Positions 1 through 9,354 of a DNA stretch of 64,000 bases are shown in pieces. The stretch spans positions 124,001 through 188,000 of the forward strand of contig CAJZBQ010000011.1 in NCBI GenBank assembly GCA_914767885.1. The letters run 5' to 3'. Each line of letters opens with the position of its first letter. The stretch's first letter is position 1. The notes beneath the pieces were generated by a model. It saw only the letters and a list, made by a program, of their open reading frames with translations. It had not been told where the DNA came from and did no database searches. Both the position numbers and the translations under genes were made by a program. The stretch is from Blepharisma stoltei. Lineage: Eukaryota; Ciliophora; Heterotrichea; Heterotrichida; Blepharismidae.

Positions 1-377
1 ATATACAGTTTCAAATTTTAAAGTAAAATTGTTCAGTTAATTCCTATGGACTCTATTCAGATCTTCTAAGGCCAAAATGAGTTAAACCTTGCATATATTT
101 TATTTCTCATTAAATTATTTACTCTTAATTATTAGTATTATGACATAAATTAATTATTTATTATTAAATAAAAATGATTAAAAAATTAAATATAAATTTT
201 AATTGTATTGTTTTTAAACTAAAAAATCCCAATTCGAAAAAATTAAAGGAAAATTAATTTAATTTGTCAATTTTACGCTTTTAAAATGCAAGCTATTAAG
301 AATTCAGCAGGTATCAGCTAGAAATTTCATATAATAATTATCACTTTATATATTTTTTATAGAAAACTTTATATTAA
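1..377. repeat. Left part of a diverged segmental duplication, AT-rich
   Basis: No gene is visible here. The first 140 bases resemble about 2192-2340 (same order of short words, beginning atatac-gtttca), so 1-1000 and about 2190-2600 are two copies of one segment. The right parts of both copies carry the 3' end of a LITAF-like gene. Copy 1 has an extra MITE at 378-760 that copy 2 lacks, so that MITE arrived after the duplication or was lost from copy 2. Confidence 0.6.
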
Positions 378-760
378 CTCCCCCCCCCCCTCCGTGAGTG
401 AACAAAAAAATTTTGTTCACTCACGGAGGGGGGGTTTAATTTTTTTTTTTAAAAAAATTATATATAAATTTTATAAAAAATATTTTTTTTCAAAATTTAA
501 AAAAATCCTAATTCGCAAAAATTGGAAAGCAAATATTAATTTAATTTATAAAATTTATGTTTTTAAAAAGCAATTCGTTTTAAAATTAAATAGAATTAGC
601 TCTAGATTTCATTATACTAATTATCATTTATATATTAAAAATTTTTTTCCATAAAAAATTTTTCTATTAAAACAATTTTTGTTCACTCACGGAGGGTGGG
701 TTTTTGGTCAAAAAATGGCGATTTTTCTAATGGTTTTGTTCACTCACGGAGGGGGGGGAG
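378..760 (+). mobile_element. Family-1 MITE, 383 bp, TAA target duplication
   Basis: Starts CTCCCCCC..TCCGTGAG and ends CTCACGGAGG..GGGAG, with TAA at 375-377 and 761-763. The left end is itself a hairpin: the 29-bp end unit is followed at once by its reverse complement. The right end holds two further copies of the TTTTGTTCACTCACGGAGG unit separated by about 50 bases. The core between (about 440-660) is AT-rich and matches the cores of the elements at 1326, 10264, 41390 and 47759. No transposase is present; ORFs inside are chance readings of the repeat. Same length as two other copies. Confidence 0.85.
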
Positions 761-839
761 TAAGAAAATTTTTTTACTCACTTTTACCTAAAAAATAGGG
801 ATTTTCAATGGTTTGTTTGCTCAGTGTTGGGGAGTTAGG

Positions 840-990
840 ACTTTAATAGATTTTCTTAACCCCAAGCTTTCTATCACATTTTATGAAGTGATGATGGATA
901 TTCATCATTGATGGCATCAATGCAGGCAATCAAGAAAGAAATGCGACAATATATCTGCTGTGTTTTATCCTAGCTTAGTGTTATTAATTT
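840..990 (-). pseudogene. Duplicated 3' end of LITAF-like gene, metal-ligand Cys lost
   Basis: On the minus strand this repeats the last MDS of the LITAF-like gene at 2442-2547. The reading is PALMPSMMNIHHHFIKCDRKL then GVKKIY and a stop. The intact copy has HHHC-IKCD where this has HHHF-IKCD, so one zinc-binding Cys of the C-terminal knuckle is replaced by Phe. No upstream half of the gene is seen beside it. A decayed duplicate is the simplest reading; a functional paralogue with its 5' part outside the window cannot be excluded. Confidence 0.55.
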
Positions 991-1004
991 ATAGAAATAA
1001 GATA

Positions 1005-1205
1005 ATGAAATTCCTTTAGAGAATGTTAAGAATATTGATGGATTGTATACTCCAGAATGCTATTCATTTTTCCACCCTTTTCATGAAAAAGGGATTTAAA
1101 TTAAGCCTAATGTATCTGATTATAATAAGCAGATTCTTCAAGACTATGAAATCACAGTAAAATTATATGAAAAAACTCAGGAAAGTCGATGTAGGTGCTA
1201 ATTTC
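1005..1205 (+). pseudogene. Possible coding remnant, unrecognised
   Basis: One frame reads about 65 residues with protein-like composition (for example IPLENVKNIDGLYTPECYSF and QILQDYEITVKLYEKTQES) and only one internal TAA near 1100. There is no start codon, no continuation after 1205 and no family I recognise. It lies directly after the duplicated LITAF 3' end, so it may belong to a neighbouring gene copied with it or to a dead mobile-element ORF. Confidence 0.25.
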
Positions 1206-1325
1206 ATTAATTGTCTGCAATATATAATTGAATTTATATTGCTATGAGAATCATTAACATTTTCTACATCTCAAATATTCTAATTGCATATCAATTTAAC
1301 CCATATACTTCTCAAGACTATCTTA

Positions 1326-1718
1326 CTCCCCCCCCCCCCCTCCGTGAGCGAACAAAAAAATTTTGTTCGCTCACGGAGGGGGGTTAATTTTTTTTTTTTT
1401 AAAAAAATTTATATATAAAATTTTATAAAAAATATTTTTTTCGAAATTTAAAAAAAATCCTAATTTGCAAAAATTGGGAAGCAAATATTAATTTAATTTG
1501 CAAAATTTATGTTTTAAAACGCAATTTGTTTAAAATTAAACAGAATTAGCTCTAGATTTCATTATACTAATTATCACTTATATATCAAAATTTTTTTTCC
1601 ATTAAAATTTTTTTCTATTAAAAAAATTTTTGTTCACTCACGGAGGGTGGGTTTTTGGTCAAAAAATGGCGATTTTTCTAATGGTTTTGTTCGCTCACGG
1701 AGGGGGGGGGGGGGGGAG
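1326..1718 (+). mobile_element. Family-1 MITE, 393 bp, TTA target duplication
   Basis: Same architecture as 378-760: hairpin left end, AT-rich core, two direct copies of the TGTTCGCTCACGGAGG unit at the right. TTA flanks both ends (1323-1325 and 1719-1721). The C and G homopolymers at the ends (14 and 16 long) are longer than in other copies, which accounts for the extra length over the 383-bp form. Confidence 0.85.
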
Positions 1719-1849
1719 TTAGCATAATGATGACAAAGTCCTTCTAAAAATGCTGCAAAAAGGTCTTTCACCCCAAAAGCGGTTTCATCGAAACAATTTT
1801 GTATAAACTAAAAGCCTTTGCAACCACTTCCGGACTCCTAAGTATGCTC

Positions 1850-2170
1850 ATTCCTAAACTTCTCTATAAAAAATTCGTTATTTCCAACCCTCAGTACCTA
1901 TTCCACATCAAATATACATTAAATTGAAGTAGGAGCCTGTTCACTTAATACCTGCAGTCGGGCAACCTGGAAACATTATCGAACGGAGAAAGCGTTGGGA
2001 AATATGTATAACTGGTCTAGTGGAACGCATTGCCAGACTAACTGACGCATGCTCATATCCGGATCAAGGTTTTAGCCACTTCTAGACGCCACAGAGCGCT
2101 CATTTTTAAACTCCTCTATGATAATATCATTAACTCCAACCCTCAGCACCTATTTCACATCAATCAGAAT
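1850..2170. repeat. GC-richer insert bracketed by about 56-bp direct repeats, tRNA-like core
   Basis: 1857-1912 and 2109-2164 are imperfect direct repeats (shared: CCAACCCTCAG-ACCTATT-CACATCAA). The roughly 200 bases between them are clearly richer in GC than the surroundings. They contain TGGTCTAGTGG near 2030, which fits a Pol III A box, and about 45 bases later GGATCAAGG, a weak B box. A tRNA-derived SINE is possible; the long flanking repeats may instead be part of a tandem unit. No functional tRNA fold could be drawn. Confidence 0.4.
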
Positions 2171-2441
2171 TTTCCCGATCTCTACCCTAATATATACGGT
2201 TTCATATTTTAAAAGTAAAATACTCTTTTAAATTCTAATGGATTCTATTCATATCTTATAATGCCAGAATAAGTCAAATCTTCAATATATTTTATTCAAT
2301 TCCCCAGAATATTTCACTTTTAATTATTATTGCTATGATATTATTTTATATAAATTAATTATGGTATTCTTTAAGATGAAAACATTATTAATTGAAAAAG
2401 AATATTAAAACAATAGAAATTTATAAGAACTTCTTTAGGAT

Positions 2442-3244
2442 TTAATAGATTTTTCTGACTCCAAGTCTTCTATCGCATTTTATGCAGTGATGATGGATAT
2501 CCATCATTGATGGCATCAATACAGGCAAACACGAAAGAAATGGGATAGTATGTCTGTTGTTATTTATTGTAATTGATAAGCATTGAATTTGTGTTATTAA
2601 TTTATAGAAATAGAATAAAGATTTGTATGTATGCCATTTTTGAGCTTAGCTTGCTAAAGTATAAATAATAATACCACACAGAGAATCCAAGGCACTCTTC
2701 CTGGACGCTTTTTTATTACAGTTCTACCTTCGTAACCACAATAAGGGCATGTAACATCTACACGCCAGTTTCCAAAGTTGTATTTACTAACTCCCCCCTC
2801 CGTGAGAGAACAAAAAATATGTGAGGTCAATATATAAAGTTTATAGAAAAAGGTTTTTTTCGAAATTTAAAAAAATCCCACTTCGCAAAAATTGGAAAGC
2901 ATAATCAGTAACCATATTTACAAGGGCCAGAAAAATTGACCCTTGAGAATCGCCCTTATGGGCGAATTTTTAAAAAATTGGAAGCAAATATTAATTTAAT
3001 TTGGAAAATTTATGTCTCAAACGCAATTTTGTTTAAAATTAGCTCGATTTCATAATTATATATCAAATTTTTTTCCATCAAAAAAAATTTTATGGGTTTT
3101 TGGGGAAAAAAATAGGGATTTTTCTAATGGTTTTGTTCGCTCACAGAGGAAGGGAGTAAGCGCCTCTTCTTCAGGTGACTTTATTTCTATATCAGGTGCA
3201 TTGTTATCTGCAGCGGATGAAACGGGCTTCTTTTGACTCGCCAT
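2442..3244 (-). CDS. LITAF-like membrane zinc-ribbon protein, in three MDSs
   Basis: Start ATG at 3244 (MASQKKPVSSAADNNA..). The frame runs to the MITE at 2791-3156, resumes at 2790 as ALSKYNFGNWRVDVTCPYCG then YEGRTVIKKRPGRVPWILCV and a hydrophobic stretch, and after a 116-bp IES ends SCLPVLMPSMMDIHHHCIKC then DRRLGVRKIY and TAA at 2442. CPYCG, a hydrophobic middle, and HHHC-x2-C fit the LITAF/SIMPLE domain: two zinc knuckles joined by a membrane-inserting helix. The family sits on late endosomal and lysosomal membranes in animals; that location is inferred here. About 115 residues, normal for the family. Both interruptions rejoin in frame. Confidence 0.7.
2547..2662. other. TA-bounded IES, about 116 bp, in LITAF-like gene
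   Basis: On the minus strand the gene runs into TTT-ATA-CTT-TAG at 2665-2654. Joining TTT to ATC-CCA at 2546 across paired TA dinucleotides keeps frame and brings the hydrophobic segment up to the HHHC knuckle. The length of 116 bp is shared with the IESs at 33033 and 38407. Confidence 0.6.
2791..3156 (-). mobile_element. Family-1 MITE with nested insertion, TAA duplication, inside LITAF-like gene
   Basis: Ends CTCCCCCCTCCGTGAG and CTCACAGAGGAAGGGAG with TAA at 2788-2790 and 3157-3159. Excision leaving one copy gives GAG-GCG-CTT-AGT-AAA, in frame. The core is recognisable but split near 2898-2985 by about 85 extra bases that include a hairpin (TCGCCC-TTAT-GGGCGA). The words ATTGGAAAGCA and ATTGGAAGCA on either side look like a duplicated target. 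The end sequences have drifted, so this copy is older than the 383-bp ones. Confidence 0.75.
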
Positions 3245-3272
3245 TTAATTTTATAAGTTACGTTTTTAATTA

Positions 3273-5375
3273 GTTTTATTGTTTTAATATATTCCAAAAT
3301 CGCAAAGTTTCATCTAAACCTGCAGTTGCTATATACAATTTCTTATGATTTTTTGTGATAATTTTTTAAGGGTTTTCCTATTTTTTGCATAAAATTATGC
3401 CTTTAATCTAAAAAATGATAATATTTTTATATATATTTATAGTGAATAAAAATTTCTCGAATAATCTGATTTATCTATTTACTATAAAAAATAGAATATC
3501 TTATATTTGCACAAAATTTATCATTTATATTGATAGAGATATATATAAATAGATATCTTGGTTTGAGTTTTTAGATAAAAAATAAATTTCATCTGCATGG
3601 GCTTCAAATGAGCAGCATTTTCTCAATTTTGTGTCATAAACCTTTATGCTTTTTTCCTTGTATTGCTTAATACACCAATATATTACTGACAAGATAAACT
3701 AATAAAGACTATTGTATAGAAGTTTCCCTTGTGCACAAACGATAGAATTTCCTTCAGAATTCCAGCAAATTCCTCCTATTTTTTCGTAGTATGCATTTTG
3801 GTTGCAATTTTTTCCTGACAGCGCCACTTATCCAAAGGTTTTTTTTTTTTTAGGCATTTTTCTAAAAACATTAATTTTTCGATCAAAATTAGAAAAATAA
3901 TCTTGACCTGATTTTACCCATATAGCGGCTATAAGAGAAAAAATGTCCTTGAAGAAAAGAATGGGCCTATTTTTCTTCTAAAAGGTCTTTTGTGTTTTCT
4001 ATACTTTCTTCAGAATAATTTATAATGGAAAGATTATTTCCCCCACAAGCTAAAATGTCTTTCCTTATAGGATTCCAAGAAATTGATTTTCCTGGGCTTC
4101 CAATATTGTAGCTGGCAATAGGGTCTTGGGCTCTTATTTCCCATATATTTACTTTGTGATCTAAACCTATAGTTGCAAGGTTTGACGAAATTGACCAATC
4201 TTGCCCTGAAATTGCTGCACTGTGGGCTCCTTTTTTGAGGAATCTGCATTTAGGAGACCTTATATCAGTGTGTATTAAAGATCCATTCTCAAGCCCACAT
4301 GTGATTAAATTATTTTCAGCAGTAATAGAGCAGCACTTCGCCAAAGGTAAATTTATTGTCATTGTGTTTTTAAGCCTTTCAATATCATAAATTCTTATTT
4401 TTCCTGGCGTATTTGAAAAAATCAAAGAATTTGCATTTTTTTGCCATGATAAAGAATTTATACAATTTTCTGGATTTTCCAATAGGGTTGTAATATTTCC
4501 CGTTTCTGAGTCCAAAATGTATATTTGATTGCATAACCCCATGGCTAAATAATTTTTTGAGTCATATGATAGAATATTTGATGAAAAATCGTGGGTAATG
4601 TCTGGAGCATCCAGTATTGAGTCACAAGAGGTATCGTATCGGTGGTTGTAAGCCAAGAAATCACAGTCAAACATAAAATCTGTGGTTTCTGGAGCTACCT
4701 CAAAGTATTTTATAATATCTTTTTGGATATTTGTTAACTCCCCCATCCTTGATCGAACGATTGACTGTAAAAAATCCTAAAAATTGGGGAAATTAGCCAA
4801 TATCCTTGATTGAACGATTTTCATATCATGCAATTTTTTTATATATATAAAAATATATTAGTTATTAAAAGCTTGGGAAGATGTGCCTAATAAAGTTGTT
4901 GTCAGAGGCTTTGAGACGACAAAAAGCTACGAGATCAACCATCGAAGTGATTTAATCATCAACCTGGGCTTAAAAACTCAATCATCTAAAAAATAGAGAT
5001 TCTTTAAAATTTAAAAATTTTAATTCAATAAGGAACAAATTAAAATTTATACAGTGTAAAGGCGTAATCAAAAAATCAAAATATTAAAAGTTGGTATTCT
5101 ATGAAATTAATTCAATTTTTTGCTGTAAAAATAATTATTAAATACTCTTAACCCTCTTATTTAAAAATATAAAACAAAAATTTTATATATAATAATTTTT
5201 TTTTAATCCCTATCCTTGATCGAACGATGGCGAGCCGTTCGATCAAGGATGGGGGGAGTAAGTATTTTGATGGCTTTCTAGTTTCTATGTATCTAGAGCT
5301 CATATTATCTTGAGTTCTTTGGAAAACTCCTCGACGTTTCGACAAAGGAAGACCTTTTGTTTTCATTCTCTGCAA
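3273..5375 (-). CDS. Cdc20/Cdh1 (Fizzy) family APC/C activator, WD40 protein, IES-interrupted
   Basis: Family-specific stretches in order on the minus strand: a C-box-like RYIETR near the N-terminus (about 5290), SILDAPDITHDF and LSYDSKNYLAMGL (matching the conserved LDAP..DDFYLN..DWS..N.LAVGL), WD40 blades through GLDHKVNIWEIRAQDP and SISWNPIRKDILACGG, and at the extreme C-terminus ATAGLDETLRFWNILKQ, the Fizzy ending. Such proteins recruit substrates to the anaphase-promoting complex. MDS 1 is 5375-5262 (start MQRMKTKG or the Met three codons on), joined to 4737 after excision of the MITE at 4738-5258 (KY-L-TN in frame). The main block is 4734-3967. Between 3966 and about 3330 there are more blade-like pieces (DIFSLIAAIWVKSGQDYFSN, SIKVYDTKLRKCCSFEAHA) separated by stops, so one or more IESs remain that I could not place. 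Cdc20 versus Cdh1 cannot be decided. Confidence 0.7.
4738..5258. mobile_element. Family-3 MITE, about 521 bp, TAA duplication, in Cdc20-like gene
   Basis: TIRs begin CTCCCCCATCCTTGATCGAA and end TTCGATCAAGGATGGGGGGAG, a different end sequence from family 1 but with the same CTCCC..GGGAG tips. TAA lies at 4735-4737 and 5259-5261. The end unit occurs again, degenerate, about 60 bases inside the left end and as a short hairpin at 5212-5250. Excision leaving one TAA restores the reading frame. A smaller relative lies at 58158-58348. Confidence 0.8.
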
Positions 5376-5525
5376 ATAAAAATTAGCGCGTAACTTCCCG
5401 CTCTCTGGGTTTCCCGGATTCCTACTTTCCTCTAAATTCCGCCATTTCTTATTTTAAATTTTATTAATTAAATTTATCAAAAATTCACAAAAACCCAAAA
5501 ACCCAAAATATATCTAGAGCCAAAA

Positions 5526-7193
5526 ATGGATCTTTTATAATTATGTCGAGCTGTATACTATTCTTATTATTTATAATTAAATCACCATCTATTTTAAATT
5601 TTATTATAATTTGCAATAGAAATAGGCATTTACTACAGAAATTTTAATTAGTTTTAAATCAATATAAAATATTTTAATAAAATAATTAATTTATTTTGAA
5701 TAGAATTCAGGTTTATTTTTTAAATGAATATAGTATAATAAATTTTCTCACTTAGTTGCAGAGCCTTTGGACCCTATAAATCTTGTGATTATCAATTTCG
5801 CTAAAAATACAGACCCGAAGAAAGTAATGCTTGGTGTTGGGGCTTATAGAAATGAAGAGTTGCAGCCTCATATTTTCAATGCTGTAAAAGAAGCTGAAAA
5901 ACGGTTAATAGAAGATGAAAATGCGACATATGAAGAATTGCCTCCTGAAGGACATGCAGAGTTTAATGAACTAGTAACAGAACTGCTGCTAGGGAAAAAT
6001 AATCCTGCTATCTTAGAAAATAGAGTTGCATCTGTTCAATGTTTAGGGGGAACTGGAAGTTTAAGGGTCGGTGCTGAATTTATACTGTTTTGTAGCAATT
6101 TTGGCAAGGAAAATGCTCTGCTTTAAATATAAAATGGTCTTATAATCAATTAAATTAAATAAGAATATCAAAGAAAATATAAAATCTGAATTTATTTATT
6201 TCCCAGATCCTACATGGCCAAATCATTATAATGTTTTTGGGTTTTCAGGTGCAGAAATTAAGCATTATCATTATTGAAACTCTGAGTTAAAAGGGCTGGA
6301 TCTTGAAGGATTTTTGAGGGACTTAAATGAGATGCCTACTGGATCAATTGTGCTGCTTCATGCTTGTGCTCATAATCCAACAGGTGTAGATCCTACTCAA
6401 GAAGACTGGGAAAGAATCATTGATGTAATTTGCCAAAGGGACTTAATGCCATATTTTGATGCTCCTTATATAGGTTTTGCATCAGGCGACTTTGATAGAG
6501 ATATATCTATATGCATTTTTATTTTTTTAAAATAAAAGAAAAAATAATTAGCCATTTTATTAAAAATAATGATGGAAAAATCTGGGATACAGTCTACATA
6601 TGCAATTAAACGATGTATAGAACGAGGACTCCAATTCCTCATTTCTTTAAGTTTTGGCAAAAATTTTGGCCTATACGGAGATCGTATAGGCTCAATCCAT
6701 GCAATTTGCCAAGATCAAGAAACTAAAGAAAAAGTCCAATGTGCTTTAGGAAGCATAACGAAGTCAATGTTTGGCAGTGGATCAGCGCATGGTGCAAGAA
6801 TAGTAGCAACAATCCTTAAGGATCCTGAACTTAGAGAAAACTGGCTAAATGAACTTATTAGTGTCTCACAAAGAATGCAAAATATGAGGAAGTTGTTATA
6901 TGACGAATTAGTATTATATAAATATATGAAAATTCATTGTAAATAATACATATATATTATTGAGAGAAATTATATATAAAGGTATAAGATTAGAAGCTCC
7001 AGGAAACTGACTACATATTAAAACTCAGATTGGAATGTTTTGCTATACAGGTTTGACTCCACAGCAGTGTGAAAATATGATAGAAAAGTGGCATTGCTTT
7101 ATGCTTAAAAATGGGAGAATGGCAATCTGCGGGTTAAATACAAAAAATGTTGGTTATGTGGCCCAAGCATTTAGAGACTCACTGAATTTTTAA
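5526..7193 (+). CDS. Aspartate aminotransferase, five MDSs
   Basis: PLP enzyme exchanging amino groups between aspartate/2-oxoglutarate and oxaloacetate/glutamate. Start ATG 5526 (MDLL), joined across a 217-bp IES to [20 protein letters not shown] then [13 protein letters not shown]. Then come [40 protein letters not shown], the [19 protein letters not shown] loop with the PLP-ring Asp, [12 protein letters not shown] with the Schiff-base Lys, and [16 protein letters not shown] near the end; stop at 7193. Two UGA codons (HYHY-W-NSEL and GN-W-LHIK) fall where class-I transaminases have Trp. Full length is about 400 residues, normal for the family. Ser of the usual SFSKN is Gly here. No clear mitochondrial presequence is seen, so a cytosolic form is likelier. 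Confidence 0.9.
5536..5752. other. TA-bounded IES, 217 bp, after codon 4 of aspartate aminotransferase
   Basis: ATG-GAT-CTT-TTA at 5526-5537 joins GTT-GCA-GAG at 5755 through paired TA. It separates the only plausible start codon from the rest of the gene. AT-rich, no ORF, no terminal repeats seen. Confidence 0.65.
6124..6196. other. TA-bounded IES, 73 bp, in aspartate aminotransferase
   Basis: CTG-CTT-TA..TAT-TTC-CCA: removal between TA at 6124 and TA at 6197 gives [13 protein letters not shown], the family's expected sequence. It has an in-frame TAA if retained. Confidence 0.8.
6502..6594. other. TA-bounded IES, 93 bp, in aspartate aminotransferase
   Basis: AGA-GAT..ACA-TAT-GCA-ATT: removal gives [18 protein letters not shown], where the family has D-x-Y-A-I-R. 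The boundary words TCTATATGCA and TCTACATATGCA are similar, so exact choice among nearby TAs is uncertain. Confidence 0.7.
6912..6984. other. TA-bounded IES, 73 bp, in aspartate aminotransferase
   Basis: GAA-TTA-GTA..AGA-TTA-GAA: removal gives YDELVRLEAPGNW. The duplicated gene fragment at 8640-8925 lacks this segment together with about 15 flanking bases, so the two copies differ at exactly this place. Confidence 0.75.
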
Positions 7194-7437
7194 TAAAATT
7201 CAATTAATTGATTCATAAGTTCTAATCTGCTGATATACTCTGCAAGCAGCTATGACTTTACCTTGATCCTCTCCTCCCTAAGGGTTTCATTATAAATGAA
7301 ACAGGAAAAAGAAAATAGGCAAGTACTTCATTATGAATTTACTGAGACATATTAATTTTCCTGCTTTATCTAAATAAAATAGTCAGAGTGAAGAGACAGT
7401 CAAGTTCAATCAATAGCTGTTCTCGTACTATATTAAC

Positions 7438-7575
7438 TAATAATTTATCGATTAGCTATAAAATCTCTCTTAGCTTTTTAAACTCTGTAGAATCCCTAGC
7501 AGAGGTCAGAGTAGCAGGCTCTTATGATTCAAGCTCCTCAAGTTTTATTATTACTCATTTATTTTCTTCATAATT
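7438..7575 (+). pseudogene. Degenerate first exon of Tim44-like gene
   Basis: Residual similarity to the start of the gene at 7610: a hydrophobic stretch followed by SVESLAEVRVAGSYDSSSSS, compared with TAESRAGGGDDSSSD in the intact copy, then a stop. The equivalent relic before the second gene is at about 9163-9320. So the ancestral unit already held one relic plus one intact gene. Confidence 0.5.
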
Positions 7576-7609
7576 ATAAACTGCTAGTAATAATATTTCT
7601 AAATATAAA

Positions 7610-8395
7610 ATGTTTAGAATTAATCAGATTTGCTTGAAGTTTTTTCTACTTTTAGTTTATTTTCAGACTGCAGAGTCTAGAGCAGGAGGCGGAGATGATA
7701 GCAGCAGTGATTATTCTTCAGATGACTCAAGTTCTTACGATTCCAGTGATAGCTCTGATTCTAAAGGCGAATGAACTACTACCGATTCTTATTTCTTCCT
7801 TGGTTGTACCTTTATTTTCATTATTTTGATTGCTACCGCAAGTATCTTTTCTATTGACCGAAAAGTTGATAAAAAACACAAACAGATTTCGAAAAAACTA
7901 AAAAATGCTGGCGACTTTATATGAGATGAAAATTTAATAATTTCAAGTGTAAAGGAATCGTTTATTGCATTACAAAAAGCATGATCTAAACAAGATTTGG
8001 ATTTTATTGAAAGAAAATTAACGAAAAAACTGTTTATTAAGTGAAGAAATTTATTAATGGAAATGAGAAATAGGGATGAAAGAAACGTAGTCAGTGATAT
8101 TGTATAATATTTAGCATTATTGTAGGAAATGTCCTGACGTTAAAAGACCCTCTCACTATAATTCCAAAGCATTATAGTAAATAAAATAAAATTTGTAAAA
8201 CTTCAAGAAAATGAAAAGAGGTTTACAGTTTTTATTGATGCAAAAGTAAAAGATGTGACTGTAAATATTCATTCTGGAAAAGTTTTGAAAGACCAAACTG
8301 GTAATTTTAGAGAGTTTTGGACTTATGTGTGGGGTGTTGATTCATGGTTGCTTAGAAAAATTAACCAAGAAAGTGAAAACACAAAATTCCTTTAA
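7610..8395 (+). CDS. Tim44-like domain membrane protein, copy 1
   Basis: N-terminal hydrophobic signal (MFRINQICLKFFLLLVYFQT), an acidic Ser/Asp run (residues about 25-50), one transmembrane segment (TFIFIILIATASIF), then the Tim44-like fold: FIALQKAWSKQDLDFIERKL, then KWRNLLMEMRNRDERNVVSDI, and after a 75-bp IES FTVFIDAKVKDVTVNIHSGK and FREFWTYVWGVDSWLLRKIN. The order AW-x3-D, RN, FREFWT is that of the Tim44-like domain found in bacterial membrane proteins (SRAGGG-DS linkers included) and in mitochondrial Tim44. Four UGA codons are read as Trp (GE-W-TT, FI-W-DE, KA-W-SK, IK-W-RN). About 235 residues, too short for classical Tim44; nearer the bacterial-type proteins. Function unknown. Confidence 0.7.
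8103..8177. other. TA-bounded IES, 75 bp, in Tim44-like gene copy 1
   Basis: GAT-ATT-GTA..AAT-AAA-ATA: removal gives VSDIVNKIKFVKL in frame. The same site in copy 2 carries a 254-bp IES that has swallowed a palindromic MITE. Confidence 0.8.
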
Positions 8396-8637
8396 GAGAG
8401 ATGTTAATATTTTTATTAATTATTTATAAATGTGATTAATAATTTTTTTTATATATTAATTAAATAATTTTTTCACATCATCCATTAGCCGAATCTGATT
8501 ATCATTCGGTTATCATCTATTACTTTAATTTCTTAATGGTTCTAACGACCCAAGACGCAATCTCGCGTGAAAGTTAGGATTTTCGCTCGTTAAATCCCTT
8601 TTCAGCTTATTAATAAATTAATCAATTAAGCAAAAAC

Positions 8638-8925
8638 ACTAAGAGAAAAACTGACTAAATGAACTTTATTAGTGTCTCACAAAGAATGCAAAATATGAGG
8701 AAGTTGTTGTAAGATTAGAAGCTCCAGGAAACTGACTACATATTAAAACTCAGATTGGAATGTTTTGCTATGCAGGTTTGACTCCACAGCAGTGTGAAAA
8801 TATGATAGAAAAGTGGCATTGCTTTATGCTTAAAAATGGGAGAATGGCAATCTGCGGGCTAAATACAAAGAATGTTGGGTATGCGGCCCAAGCATTTAGA
8901 GACTCACTGAATTTTTAATAAAATT
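8638..8925 (+). pseudogene. Aspartate aminotransferase 3' fragment (duplicate)
   Basis: Copy of 6836-7195: [14 protein letters not shown], then [18 protein letters not shown] and [20 protein letters not shown] up to the same stop. It has one extra T near 8663 that shifts frame, and it lacks the DELV codons and the IES found in the intact gene. No active-site region is present, so it cannot make an enzyme. Confidence 0.85.
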
Positions 8926-9162
8926 CAATTAATTGATTCATGCTGATATACTTCGCAAGTAACTATGGGTCTACCTTGATTCTCCCTTTTCCTCGCCACC
9001 CCTTAAGGGGTTTCATTATAAATGAAACAGGAAAAAGAAAATAGGCAAGTATATCATTATGAATTTAATGAGACATATTGATTTTTCCTGCTTAAATAGT
9101 CAGAGGGGAAGAGAGAGTCAAACTCGATCAATAGCTGTGCTCCCGCTATATTAACTAATAAT

Positions 9163-9320
9163 TTATCGAATGAGCTATTTTTGTTTAAAATCTTTTTTGC
9201 TCTTGGCTTTTTACAATCTGTAGAATCCCGAGCAGGAGTCAAAATAACAGCTGCAGCTATTATTCTTATGATTCAAGCTCCTCAAGTTTTTACTATTACT
9301 CATTTATTTTATTCATAAAT
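9163..9320 (+). pseudogene. Degenerate first exon of Tim44-like gene, unit 2
   Basis: Counterpart of 7438-7575: hydrophobic run and SVESRAGVKITAAA, then a stop. It retains SVESRAG better than the unit-1 relic. Confidence 0.5.
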
Positions 9321-9354
9321 CTTAACTACTAGCATTAATATTTCTAAATATAAA

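Larger units (their letters stand above)
6836..8637. repeat. Unit 1 of a tandem segmental duplication
   Basis: Contains the aspartate aminotransferase 3' end, a degenerate Tim44-like first exon (about 7438-7575), a complete Tim44-like gene (7610-8395) and a conserved noncoding tail (about 8460-8637). The same four parts follow in the same order at 8638-10930. The copies differ by small indels and by two mobile insertions that are only in unit 2. Confidence 0.8.

Noticed and set aside
394..654. Basic small protein beginning [14 protein letters not shown]
   Set aside because: The same translation recurs at 10065 and 47921 because it is the hairpin end and core of family-1 MITEs; no coding signal beyond the repeat.
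2010..2080. tRNA gene near 2030
   Set aside because: A-box-like and weak B-box-like motifs are present, but no full cloverleaf with paired acceptor and anticodon stems could be drawn; kept only as a tRNA-like repeat.
3330..3966. A second, separate WD40 gene downstream of the Cdc20-like block
   Set aside because: The last piece is the Fizzy-family C-terminus on the same strand, so the fragments are better explained as the rest of the same gene with unplaced IESs.
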